Source: Amia ocellicauda (Eukaryota > Chordata > Actinopteri > Amiiformes > Amiidae). Taken from it: a stretch of DNA of 64,000 nucleotides. How positions within the stretch are numbered: position 1 is the first letter of the stretch; each line of letters opens with the position of its first letter. The translations under genes and the position numbers were made by a program. Positions 30,956 to 42,100 of the stretch are shown piece after piece. The notes beneath the pieces are model-generated. The model did no database searches. It was not told the DNA's origin and was given only the letters and a program-made list of their open reading frames with translations. The DNA is taken from assembly GCF_036373705.1 (NCBI RefSeq), contig NW_027102661.1, positions 310,001-374,000 of the forward strand, read 5' to 3'.

Positions 30956-30999
30956 ATACCCCCACCCCTCTGAAGGCAATGCCCCGAAACTCTCCTCTC

Positions 31000-31007
31000 T
31001 ATTTAAG
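31000..31007 (+). promoter_or_regulatory. TATA-like element of gene A
   Basis: TATTTAAG 67 bases before the gene A ATG, downstream of the CRE/ATF-like motifs in the inverted repeat. The arrangement (terminal repeat enhancer, then TATA, then first gene) resembles a virus left-end early promoter. Confidence 0.45.
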
Positions 31008-31073
31008 AACCCGCGCTTCTTTTAGGCAATACCTCTTTAATTCTCAGCTTCTGAAACATCCCGCTTCTTCAAC

Positions 31074-31503
31074 ATGTCCAGCGACATCAACATGAAACCC
31101 CGCAAGAAACAATCCCGGGCAAGGGTTCCTGTACTCACCAATTTGAAGATTGAACGCTCCTGGGTGTTGTTCTGGGGGGCTCGACGGGGTTACCGCTTTA
31201 AAAGGGATCCCAGCTATGTTGGAGTGGAGCTTCTTGCTTTGGGAGAGAAGGAGGGTACGTTGGAACCTTTTGAGACGGTAATTGAATACTCTTATGAGGA
31301 CTGGTTGAAGGTGATGGCCTGGAGAGATCTGGGGCTTGTGGATAAGACTCTAGAAGGCTTGCAAGAGGGTCCAAGAGAATGCGAAATGGAGTCTCCGACT
31401 CAGGGTTTTGAAAGGTGTGAATGGGAAAGCTTGCAGAACTACGACAGACGACGTGTGGGGTTTTGGAGGGGGGTCTGACGGCTCAGGGGCTACTCTCTTC
31501 TAA
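31074..31503 (+). pseudogene. Gene A, internal deletion
   Basis: Shows the N-terminus missing in copy 2: MSSDINMKPRKKQSRARVPV, a basic start of possible nuclear-localisation type. About 280 bp present in copy 2 (15601-15886) are deleted after QNY, shifting frame; the ORF stops at 31478, while the original stop lies at 31501-31503. Function unknown. Confidence 0.6.
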
Positions 31504-31518
31504 GAGGGCGGTGTGTCG

Positions 31519-31545
31519 TGACGTAGTGAAGAGATAGGATAAAAG
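31519..31545 (+). promoter_or_regulatory. Gene B promoter elements
   Basis: TGACGTAG at 31519-31526 and GATAAAAG at 31538-31545, with the ATG at 31582. Confidence 0.5.
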
Positions 31546-31581
31546 GTGCAACAATTCATTCATGGTTTAAAATTAAAGAGA

Positions 31582-32430
31582 ATGTCTTACCCGAAAGCTG
31601 CGGATGTCGACAGGCTCTACAGGCCTCTTCAAACCCGGGATCACCCCTGGTTCTATTCCCCAGATTTTGTATACACTCTGGAACCCTTTGACTGTGGTTA
31701 CTCTCCAAGACCTCAGACCCCGGTCCCTCAGGACGAAACAACATGCGGTGCGATGGATGTCCAAATGAGTCTCGGGGATCCCCAGCCTCTGGAGCTCATG
31801 GAGGGCCTCGATTTTGCCGAACTGTCTACCGTCTGTGCGTCTCAGGAGGGGGTCAGTCCAATGGATGGAGAAACACCCCACAAACCACCAGGCGACCCAA
31901 TGAGCATCGGACTGTCCCGGGGGCGTGATGAAGACGCAGGATTTTTGCCCGGGGTATGTGACCAAGTAAGCAGAGTGGTTAAAAGCACCCTGGTGTATAT
32001 TCTGAGTGCTCTCATCGACCGAGCTCTGAAAGAAGTCTGTCGGGGGTGTGAAGTGAATCACCCCAGTCAGTTGAGACACAGTTGTTTGTTTGAACCAGAC
32101 CGTTACTATTTCCTGTTCTATTTCAACGTGTTTTACAGAAGACTGAACAAACCGTGGCTGAAACCGGCACTAATCAAGGCGCTCTCTTACTCCCACATAC
32201 ATGTCACTGTGGGACAAGTCCAGAAAATCATAGATGAGATTTTGCTGGAGCTGAAAAAGGAGCCGTTTATAATAGAGAAACTTGGGCAGCTGCTCAATGA
32301 CCTGGATGAGCCGAGTAGAAAAACCGCTGGCAAGCTAAAAGCTTATTTCTTCCGTAAAGAAGTTAAAGCTGGGGGCAGCGACGAAGAATTCGACATCTAC
32401 GCCACTGATTCAGACTCTGACCTGAACTAA
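31582..32430 (+). CDS. Gene B, 282-residue Cys/His HPSQ-motif protein
   Basis: Complete and the same length as in copy 2. All five Cys/His of the cluster are kept; substitutions include Gly for Val in the MDVETPH region and Val for Ala in HIHVTAG. Acidic Ser/Asp tail intact. Confidence 0.8.
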   Translation: MSYPKAADVDRLYRPLQTRDHPWFYSPDFVYTLEPFDCGYSPRPQTPVPQDETTCGAMDVQMSLGDPQPLELMEGLDFAELSTVCASQEGVSPMDGETPHKPPGDPMSIGLSRGRDEDAGFLPGVCDQVSRVVKSTLVYILSALIDRALKEVCRGCEVNHPSQLRHSCLFEPDRYYFLFYFNVFYRRLNKPWLKPALIKALSYSHIHVTVGQVQKIIDEILLELKKEPFIIEKLGQLLNDLDEPSRKTAGKLKAYFFRKEVKAGGSDEEFDIYATDSDSDLN

Positions 32431-32442
32431 GGGACTTTGAAC

Positions 32443-32951
32443 ATGGGGAATGTTCTGGACTGCTTCTGCAACTGGTTCTGTCATCAACACTCTGCAGCTA
32501 ACCTGAGAGCGCTATTACACCATGTGCTTGACAGAAAAGTAGCCAACGCGAGCCTTTTCTCTACAGATTTAACCATCGATGAGGATCAACTTTCAAACCT
32601 GGAAAAGTGAATGGCTGCTGTAACAAAGACCGGGGGGTACGAACACTGGGATGAAGGGCTCAAGGGGGCCAAGAATGATATTAGGCCATTTCATCAACAT
32701 CTGTATGACCTTTTACTGAGCATGTTTAATACACCTCTGTTTACTTTTAAAATAGGTCATATTGTTGTTTTATTTACATATGTAACTGAGGTGTGTGCCT
32801 ACAAGATAAAGAAACAGGTATATTTGTTGATATAGATCAAGTAACCAATCATCTGATTTCTTTTTGTCTGGACCGTAGAAAAAATTGTTGTGTATGTTAT
32901 ACTTTTCTCAAATGTCTAAAAAGGGGTATCTGCTCTCCTGAAGTTGAATAA
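32443..32951 (+). pseudogene. Gene C, Bcl-2-like, in-frame TGA and late frame change
   Basis: Same structure as copy 2: 55 codons, TGA at 32608-32610, same frame on to 32835, then a different frame open to 32951. N-terminal MGN acylation motif and BH1-like segment conserved. Confidence 0.5.
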
Positions 32952-32968
32952 AAAACCTTGTATAAAAA
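32947..32968 (+). promoter_or_regulatory. Poly(A) signal and late TATA box
   Basis: AATAAA 32947-32952 followed by TATAAAAA 32961-32968; integrase ATG at 33008. Confidence 0.55.
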
Positions 32969-33007
32969 CTTTGCGCATAGTGTGGGTCTGTGTGGTTATT
33001 TGACAGA

Positions 33008-34080
33008 ATGACTCGGCAAGCTCCCCAAATGCAGGAACTATACTACAACCCAGCCAAAATTGGGGGTTTGGCGGGTAAGAAGGGTTTTCAAAGAGGACTC
33101 GCTGAGGCCGGAGTGAAGGTTAATGATGTGGTTGTTTCAGAATGGTTACGGGAACAAGACGCCTATACCTTACATAAACCTCTCAGGATTAACTTTAAAA
33201 GAAACCGCGTATATGCAACTGACATAGATTCACAATGGCAAATGGATCTAGTCGATATGTCAAATTTATCAAAACATAACAATGGTCACAAATTGATGTT
33301 GATGTGTATCGATGTGTTATCAAAATATGCCTGGGCTCGCATTCTACATAATAAAACAGGTCGGGCGGTGACAAGGGCCTTTGAGGATATATTGTCCCAG
33401 GGTCGATGTCCTAAAAAACTGCAGACTGATAAAGGAAAAGAGTTTCTCAACAGAGAATTTCAGAATCTACTGAAGAGACACAAAATACATCATTTCACCA
33501 CCGGTAATGACCTTAGGGCATCGGTAGTGGAGAGGTTTAACCGCACCATAAAGACCAAAATGTGGAGATATTTTACAGCGGTCAACACGTTCAAGTATTT
33601 TGATAAAGTTCAGGATTTTATCGATGCTTACAACCAAGGGTATCACACCAGTATTAAAATGAAGCCTTTAGATATTGATCAAAGTAATTCTTTTAAGGTC
33701 TATAAAAAATTATACGGACCATTTATTAAGAAGGGAAAAACTACTTATTAGTTCGCGTTTCAAAGCTAAGGAGTACTTTTGCCAAAGGTTATGAACAAAC
33801 ATTTTCTGACGAATATTTTACAGTTACCGAACAGTTGGCTAGAGACCCCCCCGTGTACCGGTTAAAAGACTATGACAGGGAGGATATAGAAGGAACGTTT
33901 TACGAAGCCGAGTTACAAAAAATTATTGTGGGTAAAGACAGTGTATACAGAGTTGAAAAGATATTAGCTGAAAAAACCCAGAACCGGAAAAAATATGTGT
34001 TGATGAAATGGCTTGGATGGCCTGAAAAGTTCAATAGTTGGGTCCCGGAACAACAGGTTTGCGATATTCAATCCTTATAA
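33008..34080 (+). pseudogene. INT: Integrase with 19-bp deletion and nonsense codon
   Basis: 19 bp are missing after 33754, between two GTTC repeats, just before the region leading to the chromodomain; a neighbouring A-to-T change also creates TAG at 33749-33751. The catalytic core is open and keeps the DDE residues. The chromodomain part is open again at 33835-34080. Confidence 0.9.
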
Positions 34081-34084
34081 CAAC

Positions 34085-34859
34085 ATGCCCGCGGGTGTGT
34101 TGGGGGCATTACTTTCGATTCTCAAGATGGAATCAGGAGGCTTCTACGTGACTCTACCCAGTAATGCCTCTCTCGATATATATCCTAAAAATGAAATATC
34201 CAGTTACACGGTACAATTTGGAAAATCTATAGATCTAAGGGGGTCGTGGGAAGTGGGGTTGGCGGAAATACAGTATCCTTACACTTGGGCTGTTTTACAA
34301 GATAAGGATGCCACCTTCGCCATTTTTGATGATGTTAAAAAGAGTCAATGGACATTCACGATACAAGGAGGTTATTATGACAATGTGGATAAAATATTAG
34401 ATGAGATGCATAAACAGTTCTCAGAAGGCACCCCCAACATCAAGCTATATTACAACCCTATTAAAAACAGAGTGTACAAGGTGTCAAAACCAGGTATTAG
34501 CATTCAAACCAGCGGCCAACTGGGGCGTATATTTGGGTTCTATTCTGACACAGAGAGCAGGTTCTCAGAAGTGGTGGGGCGGCTTTTACACTCTTTATGT
34601 GTATACGGATATCATAACCCACCAGAGGGTCGGGGATAGTTATGTCCCCCTTTTGAGAAATGTACTTATTAAAGGTAAAAGCAATGACATGGTCACAATT
34701 ACTTATGACAAACCACACTACGTACCAGTCTCAAAGACCCACTTTGACAACATCACGATCGAAGTAAAATCGGATCAGAATATCAACGTACCCTTCCGCT
34801 TCGGTAAAGTTAATGTCAAACTACATTTTCGACCCCTGAAACAGTGTGTACATTATTAA
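34085..34859 (+). pseudogene. Gene E, minor capsid (penton-like), single frame change
   Basis: Best-preserved copy: no 4-base loss, so it is open from 34085 to 34639. The frame change near 34571-34582 in GTGGTGGGGCGG is still present, and the C-terminal frame continues to 34859. The span of 775 bp is one base off a multiple of three. Because all copies share it, the break predates the duplications (or marks a programmed shift, which I consider less likely). Confidence 0.72.
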
Positions 34860-34860
34860 A

Positions 34861-35350
34861 ATGGCTACCTCGAGGGGTTATGTAGATCCTAGCGCCTATG
34901 TGGATTATTACAAGATGCAAGATGGAACGGCTTGCCCGGTATTGTAGGAGCCCCCACAATGTATGGCGCCAGTCTAGGAGGACTCTTTCGTGGTCTCTTT
35001 AGAATGGCCGTACCCCTGCTTAAGAGAGGCTTTGCTATAGCCAGACCCCACTTGAAATCAGCGGCTAAAAATATTGTTAGTGACGTGTTCACCAATGTTA
35101 TGAACCGGGCAGCTAGCCATGAGCATAAGGAGGGTTCGGGTCTCATGGTAATGGCGAGGAGGGGGGGTAAAAGAAGAAACAGCATGTGTCCACCAGGGGG
35201 CGACAAAGATCCGTGGCTAACAAAAAACGAAGAATCTCTCATTCTCCAACATATCGTGGAAACACTCGGAGAAGGAAGCAGCACAAGAAAAAACCTGCAA
35301 AAAGAAAGTCTCAAAGAAAGAAAAATAGAGCCTCAGGATACATCTTTTAA
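34861..35350 (+). pseudogene. Gene F, pX/pVI-like basic core protein, full length but frameshifted
   Basis: Only copy with the C-terminal part present. A one-base loss near 34920 and two extra G near 35205 break the frame. In the frame used by copy 4, the end is extremely basic (RRKQHKKKPAKRKSQRKKNR) with TAA at 35348-35350, two bases before the capsid ATG. A Gly-rich/amphipathic front and polybasic tail fit a DNA-binding virion core protein like adenovirus pX or pVI (inference). Confidence 0.75.
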
Positions 35351-35352
35351 AC

Positions 35353-36660
35353 ATGTCTTTTGTCCACAGTCTATCGGAAGAATGCGTCAAATCAGAATTG
35401 GATCTGTTTACAGTTCCATACACTCAAACGAGTATAGATAAGAGCATATATGTAGAGATTCCCCCTCTTTCTGCAATTTCAGACACGACCCCTCTGGAGT
35501 TTTTTATAGCTGGCAATGGCGAGGATTATATTGATTTGAATAACACATTTATTTTAATGAACTGTAAAGTGACTGATGAGGATGGCGATGCAATCGAGAA
35601 GACGACCAACGCTGGGGTCATCAATGACCCGGTGGCCACCATGTTTACACAGGTGAATGTGACCCTGGGAGATCGGCTCATTAGTCAAAGCAGCAATACT
35701 TACCCCTATAGAGCCATGATGGAGTGTATACTTAATTATAGTGAGGAGACCCTAAGCAAACAGTTCAGCCCCGGCCTTTTCTTCAAAGACATCCCGGAAG
35801 CTATGGACGACAAGGATCCAGAGGGACTCAATAAGGGTTTGCAAAAAAGAACGGCCTCTTCAACAGAAGGGAGGACCTTTGAGCTAATGGGGCATATCCA
35901 TGCAGACATATTTTTCCAAGAAAAACTCATGCTCAACGGGGTAGACATTAAAATTAAAATGATCCGTAGTAAAAGTGCTTTTTGTCTGATGACCCCTGAT
36001 ACTGAAAAATATAAACTGACCATATTATCGGCCTCGCTGTTTGTGAAAAAAGTGTCCGTCTCCCCGGCGGTTAAACTAGGACACGCGCAGGCGTTAATGA
36101 CGGCAAACGCCAAGTACCCGATCGAAAGAGTCTATATGAAAGTCCACAGTATCCCCGCAGGGACACGGGTGATGAACCAGGAAAATCTGTTTCTAGGACA
36201 GCTCCCAAAACAGGTTATTATAGGTCTCGAAGATAATGATGCATTTACCGGGGTTTACAACAAGAACCCCTTTAACTTTAAACATTATAACGCGGAATTT
36301 ATAGCGTTGTACGTCGATGGTGTGCAGGTTCCATCCAGACCTTTTCAACCTGACTTTGAAAACGGCAATGCGGTTCGTGAATATGACAGTCTAGTACTGG
36401 CTACGGGTCGCCATCTCAAGGATCAAACTCTGCTGATCGATCGCCGGGAATACTGCAGCGGTTACACCCTGTACGGTTTCAACCTGACCCCTGACGAAGA
36501 GTGTGGACAACATTTTTCACTGATGAAGACGGGCAATATGCGTTTGGAGATGCGTTTCAAGCAGCCTCTACCACGCACTGTAAATATGGTCGTGTATGCA
36601 GTGTTTGACAACATTATTGAGGTGAATCAGAGGAGAAACGTTATGTATGATTATTATTAA
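35353..36660 (+). CDS. MCP: Major capsid protein, intact
   Basis: 435 residues, the only complete capsid gene in the window. N-terminus MSFVHSLSEECVKSELDLFT followed by VPYTQTSIDKS, the signature opening of Polinton jelly-roll major capsid proteins (annotated in many genomes as F54H12.2-like). Further motifs: GEDYIDLNNT, LISQSSNTYPYRAM, RPFQPDFENGN. It would form the hexon-like capsomers. It ends one base before the protease ATG. Confidence 0.93.
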   Translation: MSFVHSLSEECVKSELDLFTVPYTQTSIDKSIYVEIPPLSAISDTTPLEFFIAGNGEDYIDLNNTFILMNCKVTDEDGDAIEKTTNAGVINDPVATMFTQVNVTLGDRLISQSSNTYPYRAMMECILNYSEETLSKQFSPGLFFKDIPEAMDDKDPEGLNKGLQKRTASSTEGRTFELMGHIHADIFFQEKLMLNGVDIKIKMIRSKSAFCLMTPDTEKYKLTILSASLFVKKVSVSPAVKLGHAQALMTANAKYPIERVYMKVHSIPAGTRVMNQENLFLGQLPKQVIIGLEDNDAFTGVYNKNPFNFKHYNAEFIALYVDGVQVPSRPFQPDFENGNAVREYDSLVLATGRHLKDQTLLIDRREYCSGYTLYGFNLTPDEECGQHFSLMKTGNMRLEMRFKQPLPRTVNMVVYAVFDNIIEVNQRRNVMYDYY

Positions 36661-36661
36661 A

Positions 36662-37219
36662 ATGAACACCAGAGAGCTCAACCACATCATGAATGCCCTG
36701 GCCAGCTCACGGAAACTGTTTCAAGGAGTCTACACCTGCGATCAGCTGCCTAAATTTAAGATCAAGAATTTACCTGCAATGTACATAATCAACACACACC
36801 CTAAAAATATGCCCGGAGAACATTGGCTGGCTATTTATCTAAGGGAGGACCACCGTGGTGAATTTTTTGATTCCTATGCAAACCCCCCGGATTTCAGACC
36901 TTTCCCTCGGAAGATCAATAACTTTCTGCTCAACAACTGTCAAGAAACCATTTACAGCGGTCGTCAAGTACAAAGTCTTCAGACCTTCACTTGTGGTCAA
37001 CACTGTGTGTTTTTCTTATATCATAGATCTAAAGGAAGGTCATACCCCGATATTATGGCCTTGTACAGTGAGGATTTAGGCCAAAATGATAAAAAAGTGG
37101 CAGAGTTTGTCAGGACACTGTGGACCCCCCCTTATAACACAATGACTTACGACCCTAGCCAGCCGTGTATACAGATGGGGTGTTCTTGTGAGGATTTTAA
37201 AAGATGTCATGCGTGTTAA
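36662..37219 (+). CDS. PRO: Adenain-like cysteine protease
   Basis: 185 residues with all catalytic residues. Nearly the same as copy 1 (Thr25, Ala after FDSY), with Tyr for Phe in FFLYHRS. Confidence 0.92.
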   Translation: MNTRELNHIMNALASSRKLFQGVYTCDQLPKFKIKNLPAMYIINTHPKNMPGEHWLAIYLREDHRGEFFDSYANPPDFRPFPRKINNFLLNNCQETIYSGRQVQSLQTFTCGQHCVFFLYHRSKGRSYPDIMALYSEDLGQNDKKVAEFVRTLWTPPYNTMTYDPSQPCIQMGCSCEDFKRCHAC

Positions 37220-37398
37220 GGTGAAAAAATAATGAAAACAGCCTTTGAATCATTAGTTTTGTTTTTATTCAACACAATTCTTATACAAAGCAGGGGTTAT
37301 GGTATAAATAAATGTACAACGTTTGAAAAATAAAAAATAAAAATAAAAAATTGTTTGTCGGGTCATTATTTACAGGGGAGACAAATAAAAACATGTGA
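37220..37398. terminator. Convergent 3' region
   Basis: Same layout as copy 1: minus-strand AATAAA in TTTTTATTC near 37264-37269 and several plus-strand AATAAA motifs near 37307-37350. Confidence 0.55.
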
Positions 37399-38142
37399 TT
37401 AATAAGCTTCCCAACGATGGATAGATCCTGAGGATGGTCGCTCAGCACGGTCAGAGTAATGAGATATCGGAGTCAGATCAGGCTCCACCTCTTTACACAG
37501 ACGGATTTTTTGTCGCGTTTCCTGGTTAGGAACTGTTGATTGGGGCATGTTCAGACAGGCCATCGCCTGTAGGAAAGCATTCCAGCCTACAGGTCGGCGA
37601 CTATCGGGTACCTTATTAGTGCTAGTGACACTCTTCAACAAATCAAACATGTGTGAACCTTTGATCAGTTGTCCTTTAAAAACAAATTCACCCTGTTCAT
37701 TCCAAGCCGTTACCCGCGGTTTCTGAACCATTTTGTGCAGGATATATTCTGCATGTCTTTTCCTTCTGGCCGGCATGTTTCTCAAAACATCCGTTACAAC
37801 ATCTCCCTCTGATCTCTCAACAGGTTCGGTCACAGCAACTTCTTTATCAACCGTACCCCCTGCATCAGCCCCAGAACCATTTTCTTGAGAGGCCATGGTT
37901 AAAGTTAAAATGTTTTGATCTTTTTCACCCTGTCTAACCAGACGGAGGTAGCGCTGTAACGTGTTAGTATACAACTGGGCTTTGGAATACTGATTTAAAT
38001 CGGCCCTGGCCTGTATAGCTTTCATTTCAGAGTCCAGGTTGTTTTCGGCCGTTTGTCTAATGGGCTCTGGCCCGACAACATTTTTTCTCAGTTTCTCAAG
38101 CTGCTCCTGAGGGATCAAAAACATTTTCTGAGCATATTCCAT
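37399..38142 (-). CDS. Gene I, 247-residue conserved Polinton protein
   Basis: Open over full length. Private changes include Arg for Ser in PARRKRH and Glu for Asp in VDKEVAV; otherwise as copy 1. Confidence 0.75.
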   Translation of the reverse strand: MEYAQKMFLIPQEQLEKLRKNVVGPEPIRQTAENNLDSEMKAIQARADLNQYSKAQLYTNTLQRYLRLVRQGEKDQNILTLTMASQENGSGADAGGTVDKEVAVTEPVERSEGDVVTDVLRNMPARRKRHAEYILHKMVQKPRVTAWNEQGEFVFKGQLIKGSHMFDLLKSVTSTNKVPDSRRPVGWNAFLQAMACLNMPQSTVPNQETRQKIRLCKEVEPDLTPISHYSDRAERPSSGSIHRWEAY

Positions 38143-38144
38143 TA

Positions 38145-38481
38145 TTAACCCACTCTGGAAGCTAGAAGACTGGTTAGGAAAGGCACGGCTATGCTCAACA
38201 GCGGTCCTATAAAACCCCCGGTTTGATTAATCTTCTTTCTTTTTCTTTTAATAGAATACTTCTTATTAGCGATGATCTTGATAACCGCTTTTTGTTTTTT
38301 GAGTTTAGAATGTTGAGAAGGGGTTAGGGGTATATTACCGCATAAGATGTTAAAAGCTATTTCACACAGGGTCTCGATCAAATCCGAGGGGGCCCCTTGC
38401 CAGCACAGCTTTCCTATGGCGCGGGCTCCTCTCAAATAACATTTGCAAAAGCGGCAGATTTCTTTTAATCCGAACAGACAT
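38145..38481 (-). pseudogene. Gene J, one-base insertion
   Basis: An extra T in GGCCCCTTGCC near 38398 shifts the N-terminal 27 codons out of frame. The remaining 85 or so residues, with the basic and hydrophobic segments, are open. Confidence 0.75.
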
Positions 38482-38487
38482 TCTTAT

Positions 38488-39159
38488 TTATTTCCTTTTC
38501 TTTAGCACATAGATTGCCGGCCAATCGGGCGGGCACAAACCTGTTCTGAGGCGAAAGTCTTCTGGGGTTTGTGCTTTTAAGTCCGCAATCAAGTACCCGT
38601 AGGGTTTTTTGGTGGCATCCTCAAATGCCTCCAAAAAGAACTTGGTCTGGTTAGGGTACATTTGACGAGCCAAGACGGTGACCTGTAGTTTATCTCTGGG
38701 GTTTTTAAAAAGAATTATATAATTGGCATATAAATTAATAGTGCGGCTTTTTTTACCTTGAAAAAATAGATTTTGAACTAAATAAATAATACTTAAATTC
38801 CTATGATGAGTGTACTTTGTGAAAGCTTTTTCCACTTCACTGTTGTCACCGGCCTGCTCCATCAGGTCATCAAGGATCACTAGGTTAGTTTGACCGGGCG
38901 GGAACAAGTCATCGCCACACAACGAGGCGGGGAGACCTTGCACAAATTTCAGATTATTTTTTTTCGAAGCCAAATCATCGTAGAGAGGTTGCCAGCAAGA
39001 GTAACACCACACTATGTTGTCAAGAGCTTGGGACACGGTTGCGTCCACATCTTCTATGATGTTCTTTATAAGATAGCTCTTCCCCGAATTGGAGGGACCG
39101 GCTATAATACAGGAGAAAGGGTGTTGAAGTCTGTTATCAAAACCACCGCTAATATCCAT
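38488..39159 (-). CDS. ATP: A32/FtsK-like packaging ATPase
   Basis: 223 residues, Walker motifs intact; Gly for Asp82, Tyr for Asn in NLYANYI, and Ile for Val near the C-terminus. Confidence 0.92.
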   Translation of the reverse strand: MDISGGFDNRLQHPFSCIIAGPSNSGKSYLIKNIIEDVDATVSQALDNIVWCYSCWQPLYDDLASKKNNLKFVQGLPASLCGDDLFPPGQTNLVILDDLMEQAGDNSEVEKAFTKYTHHRNLSIIYLVQNLFFQGKKSRTINLYANYIILFKNPRDKLQVTVLARQMYPNQTKFFLEAFEDATKKPYGYLIADLKAQTPEDFRLRTGLCPPDWPAIYVLKKRK

Positions 39160-42100
39160 AAGGCAGAGTGGTATAATCAGTCTTCAACACTCTTTTATTG
39201 TACACCACCCTGAATCGTTTGTTTAGTGATCTATTTTCCAACGTGTACCCCTTTTTATTTCGATAGATCTGATTTCCGGCTGTAATAATCTCACGAGGAG
39301 GCGCGTCTTTCTCGTTACAAAACTTTCTACCAGGGTCGTCAGAGACTTGATGTTAATGAGCTTGTTGTTACAATGGTTCAGAGTGAAACCCTTAACTTTC
39401 ATACAGGTCTTACCCGCAGCCGTTCTGTATGCATAAGTCTTAGGACCCCCTGAAACAAACTCCACTATGTGGTCCTGAGGATCTAGTTCGCTCGTTAACT
39501 CCCCAAGGTAGTCCCCGAGGGGAGGGACCCAATCCCCTGGCCTGGTGACAAAGATTACAGAGTCAGTATCATGATAGAGCGTGCGTTCCTGCAACTGATC
39601 CATTAAGTTGTACAGTTCAAGCCGGGCGTAAGCCGTGGTAAAAACCGCTATGAAAACATTAACGTTCCCCTGTTTGGTGGGGAAATCTTTAGGGGCCCTC
39701 CACTGGACCTGTGCCACATGGTCATTTAAGAATTGAAAGTGTGATACTGCATGTTGTTTGGAAAACATAAATTCTATGAACAGTTCAGGGGTTTTAATCA
39801 AGGTTGTGTTTAGACGGTAATTTCTTTCCCCAAACTTACCCCACAGACTGTTTAAAATCAGTTTGGACATTTGTCTCTTGGCGGGGTTTACAGTTATGTT
39901 CCCCGGCTCTAGACGGATCCCTTCCTTTTCAAAATATTGCTGAACGTATCGCTCTTTGGCCGCGGAGTCAACACACCATGAGGGAAAGCCCGATGCCTCC
40001 TGTTTCCCTTTCAGATGGGTCATAATGTAATCAGCAAAAAGAGTATCAGTTTTTTCAGTAAAATGCCAAACCTCATACACCTTACCGACTCTGTAACCTT
40101 TCTCCACCGCCTTGTCAAGCTCAATGCTACACCAGACACCCGTCAGCGCTCTCTCTTCATCACTGTGCAGACAAGAGGTAGTTTGATTTTCAGTTTCCAC
40201 ACACGTTCTACACAGAGGGAACATCAATTTTCCCGAACACCTGTAAGGCAACACGGGTAAGAACAGCTCGCGAGGAGGGTACATGGTGACTTTGATCAAA
40301 CTAAAGTAATGTCCGATTTCGAGAAAGTCACGATAAACAATGGTTGGACGCCCCACCGGGTACATTTTGGTCTTGTTGACATAAGGGTACAGACTGGTGA
40401 AATCATAGTAATCTACTCTCTCACCCTCCTTTACCTCATAATGTAAACAGAGGGCATTGGTACAACCCCCAAATAACGCATCCCGGGGCTCTAGACATTC
40501 AGGAAAGTCCAAGGTTTCCATAAACCGTTGTACCCCCGCATCCTGTTGCTTCAGGGTCGTCCACTCGTGTTCCCAAATCACCAGCACGTTCAAACCATAG
40601 GTGTTTTTTAAAGTTTCAATTCGTTCCTGGAAATCATAGTACATATCACCGCAGAGTTTTAGTGTTACGGGGTTAAAGGTGTTTGGGTCGAAGCACTGAG
40701 GACAGCCATGGTAAATACAACCGGCAAACTCATAAGCGGTACGCCGCCCGGACACGTCGCTAAAACCGTCTAAGTAGTAAGGCCCCATTTTGACTTCCCC
40801 TTGATTTAAAGCATGTCTGATGAAGATGTTATCCCGGGCACTCAGGTATTCCACCCACTGTATGGAGACAGTCGAAAAGTTATATTGTCTCGCACGATAG
40901 TTGTCAGAAGTGGTGACCGCTATAGTGTTTTTCTGCAAGAAATTGGACCGATACATTTTCATGCAGAGAGACGCTATGGTCACACTTTGCAAAGGGTTGA
41001 GACCCGATGTGTTGATAACCTCGGCGCAGAAACGCACACAGGCTTCTTTAAGGATCACCACATCATTTTTACAATAAGCGGCCATCTCTTCTCGGAAATC
41101 AAAAACACCTCCCTTAACCGTATTGTACCATTTAAAGAATTCCTCCCTCTCATGAGACATCATAGTATCAACCCCATAATAAGAGGCGGGCGGGTAGGAC
41201 CCTTGATAATTTTGAGTGTCCTTAGTATTAAAAAAATGGCAGAACCAACCTTTCTTCTGAGCCTCAAAACCCAGAGCCTTAGGCAAAGCGCTCAATTTCA
41301 TGGGGAGGAAATTTAACAAGTCTATGTAACGTTAGTTGAAAGCTTCGTCGGTGAAACACATGATCTTGCTACCCTGAGCTATTATTTTTGGGGTCACCCC
41401 ATTTTCCACCAGATACTTCATCAAAATGTAAGAATCATAACCCTTAGCATTGTGGGCAATAAATGTGTAATTGAGGTATTTTGGACCTCGATACCACGTA
41501 AAGAAATCCCTGACACAACTCTCACCGCTAGCTGACCACTCACGATCCAACATGTCAATACAGTGTATATAATTAGCAACGTGGACCCCGTTTTCTTGCC
41601 GGCATTCAAAAGCAAAAAAGACATACCAGTTGTGCGGCGGCTCCTTTTTAACCGGCTGAATAAAGCACTGGTGTTCGGACCCCGGGGTTAAATCAGCATT
41701 ACAGATCCTGCATCTCGGCTCCAGACATTTGTGTGGTTTAACCTCATGAAAACGGTACTGGAGGCAACACTGCGGGCAACATTTAGTTTGATCACAATAA
41801 CTCCATTTTTTAACCCCTCTCAGCAGCGGCCCTCTGTACCTTATGCTCGGAAAAACAGAACGCTGAGAGACAAATCCTTAAGCAATCTTTACATCGGATG
41901 GTAGGGGCCAAACCCTTACGACATTGCGGATTGAAACAGACGTTACAGTAACCGTCACAGAGGTGCTTAAGCTTATCATTGAAGGCCTTTTAGCACCAAT
42001 GACAAACATACGAACAACCCAAAAAAGCCGTCAAACTCTTTATTCCAAAGTAATGACTATCACTTAGGAAGAGAAACAGTGTCTGTGTATGGGTTTCAGG

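Noticed and set aside
34560-34590. Programmed ribosomal frameshift in gene E
   Set aside because: The site is a G-run without a slippery heptamer or evident stem-loop; other homopolymer indels in the array are clearly decay. Kept as an inherited frameshift.
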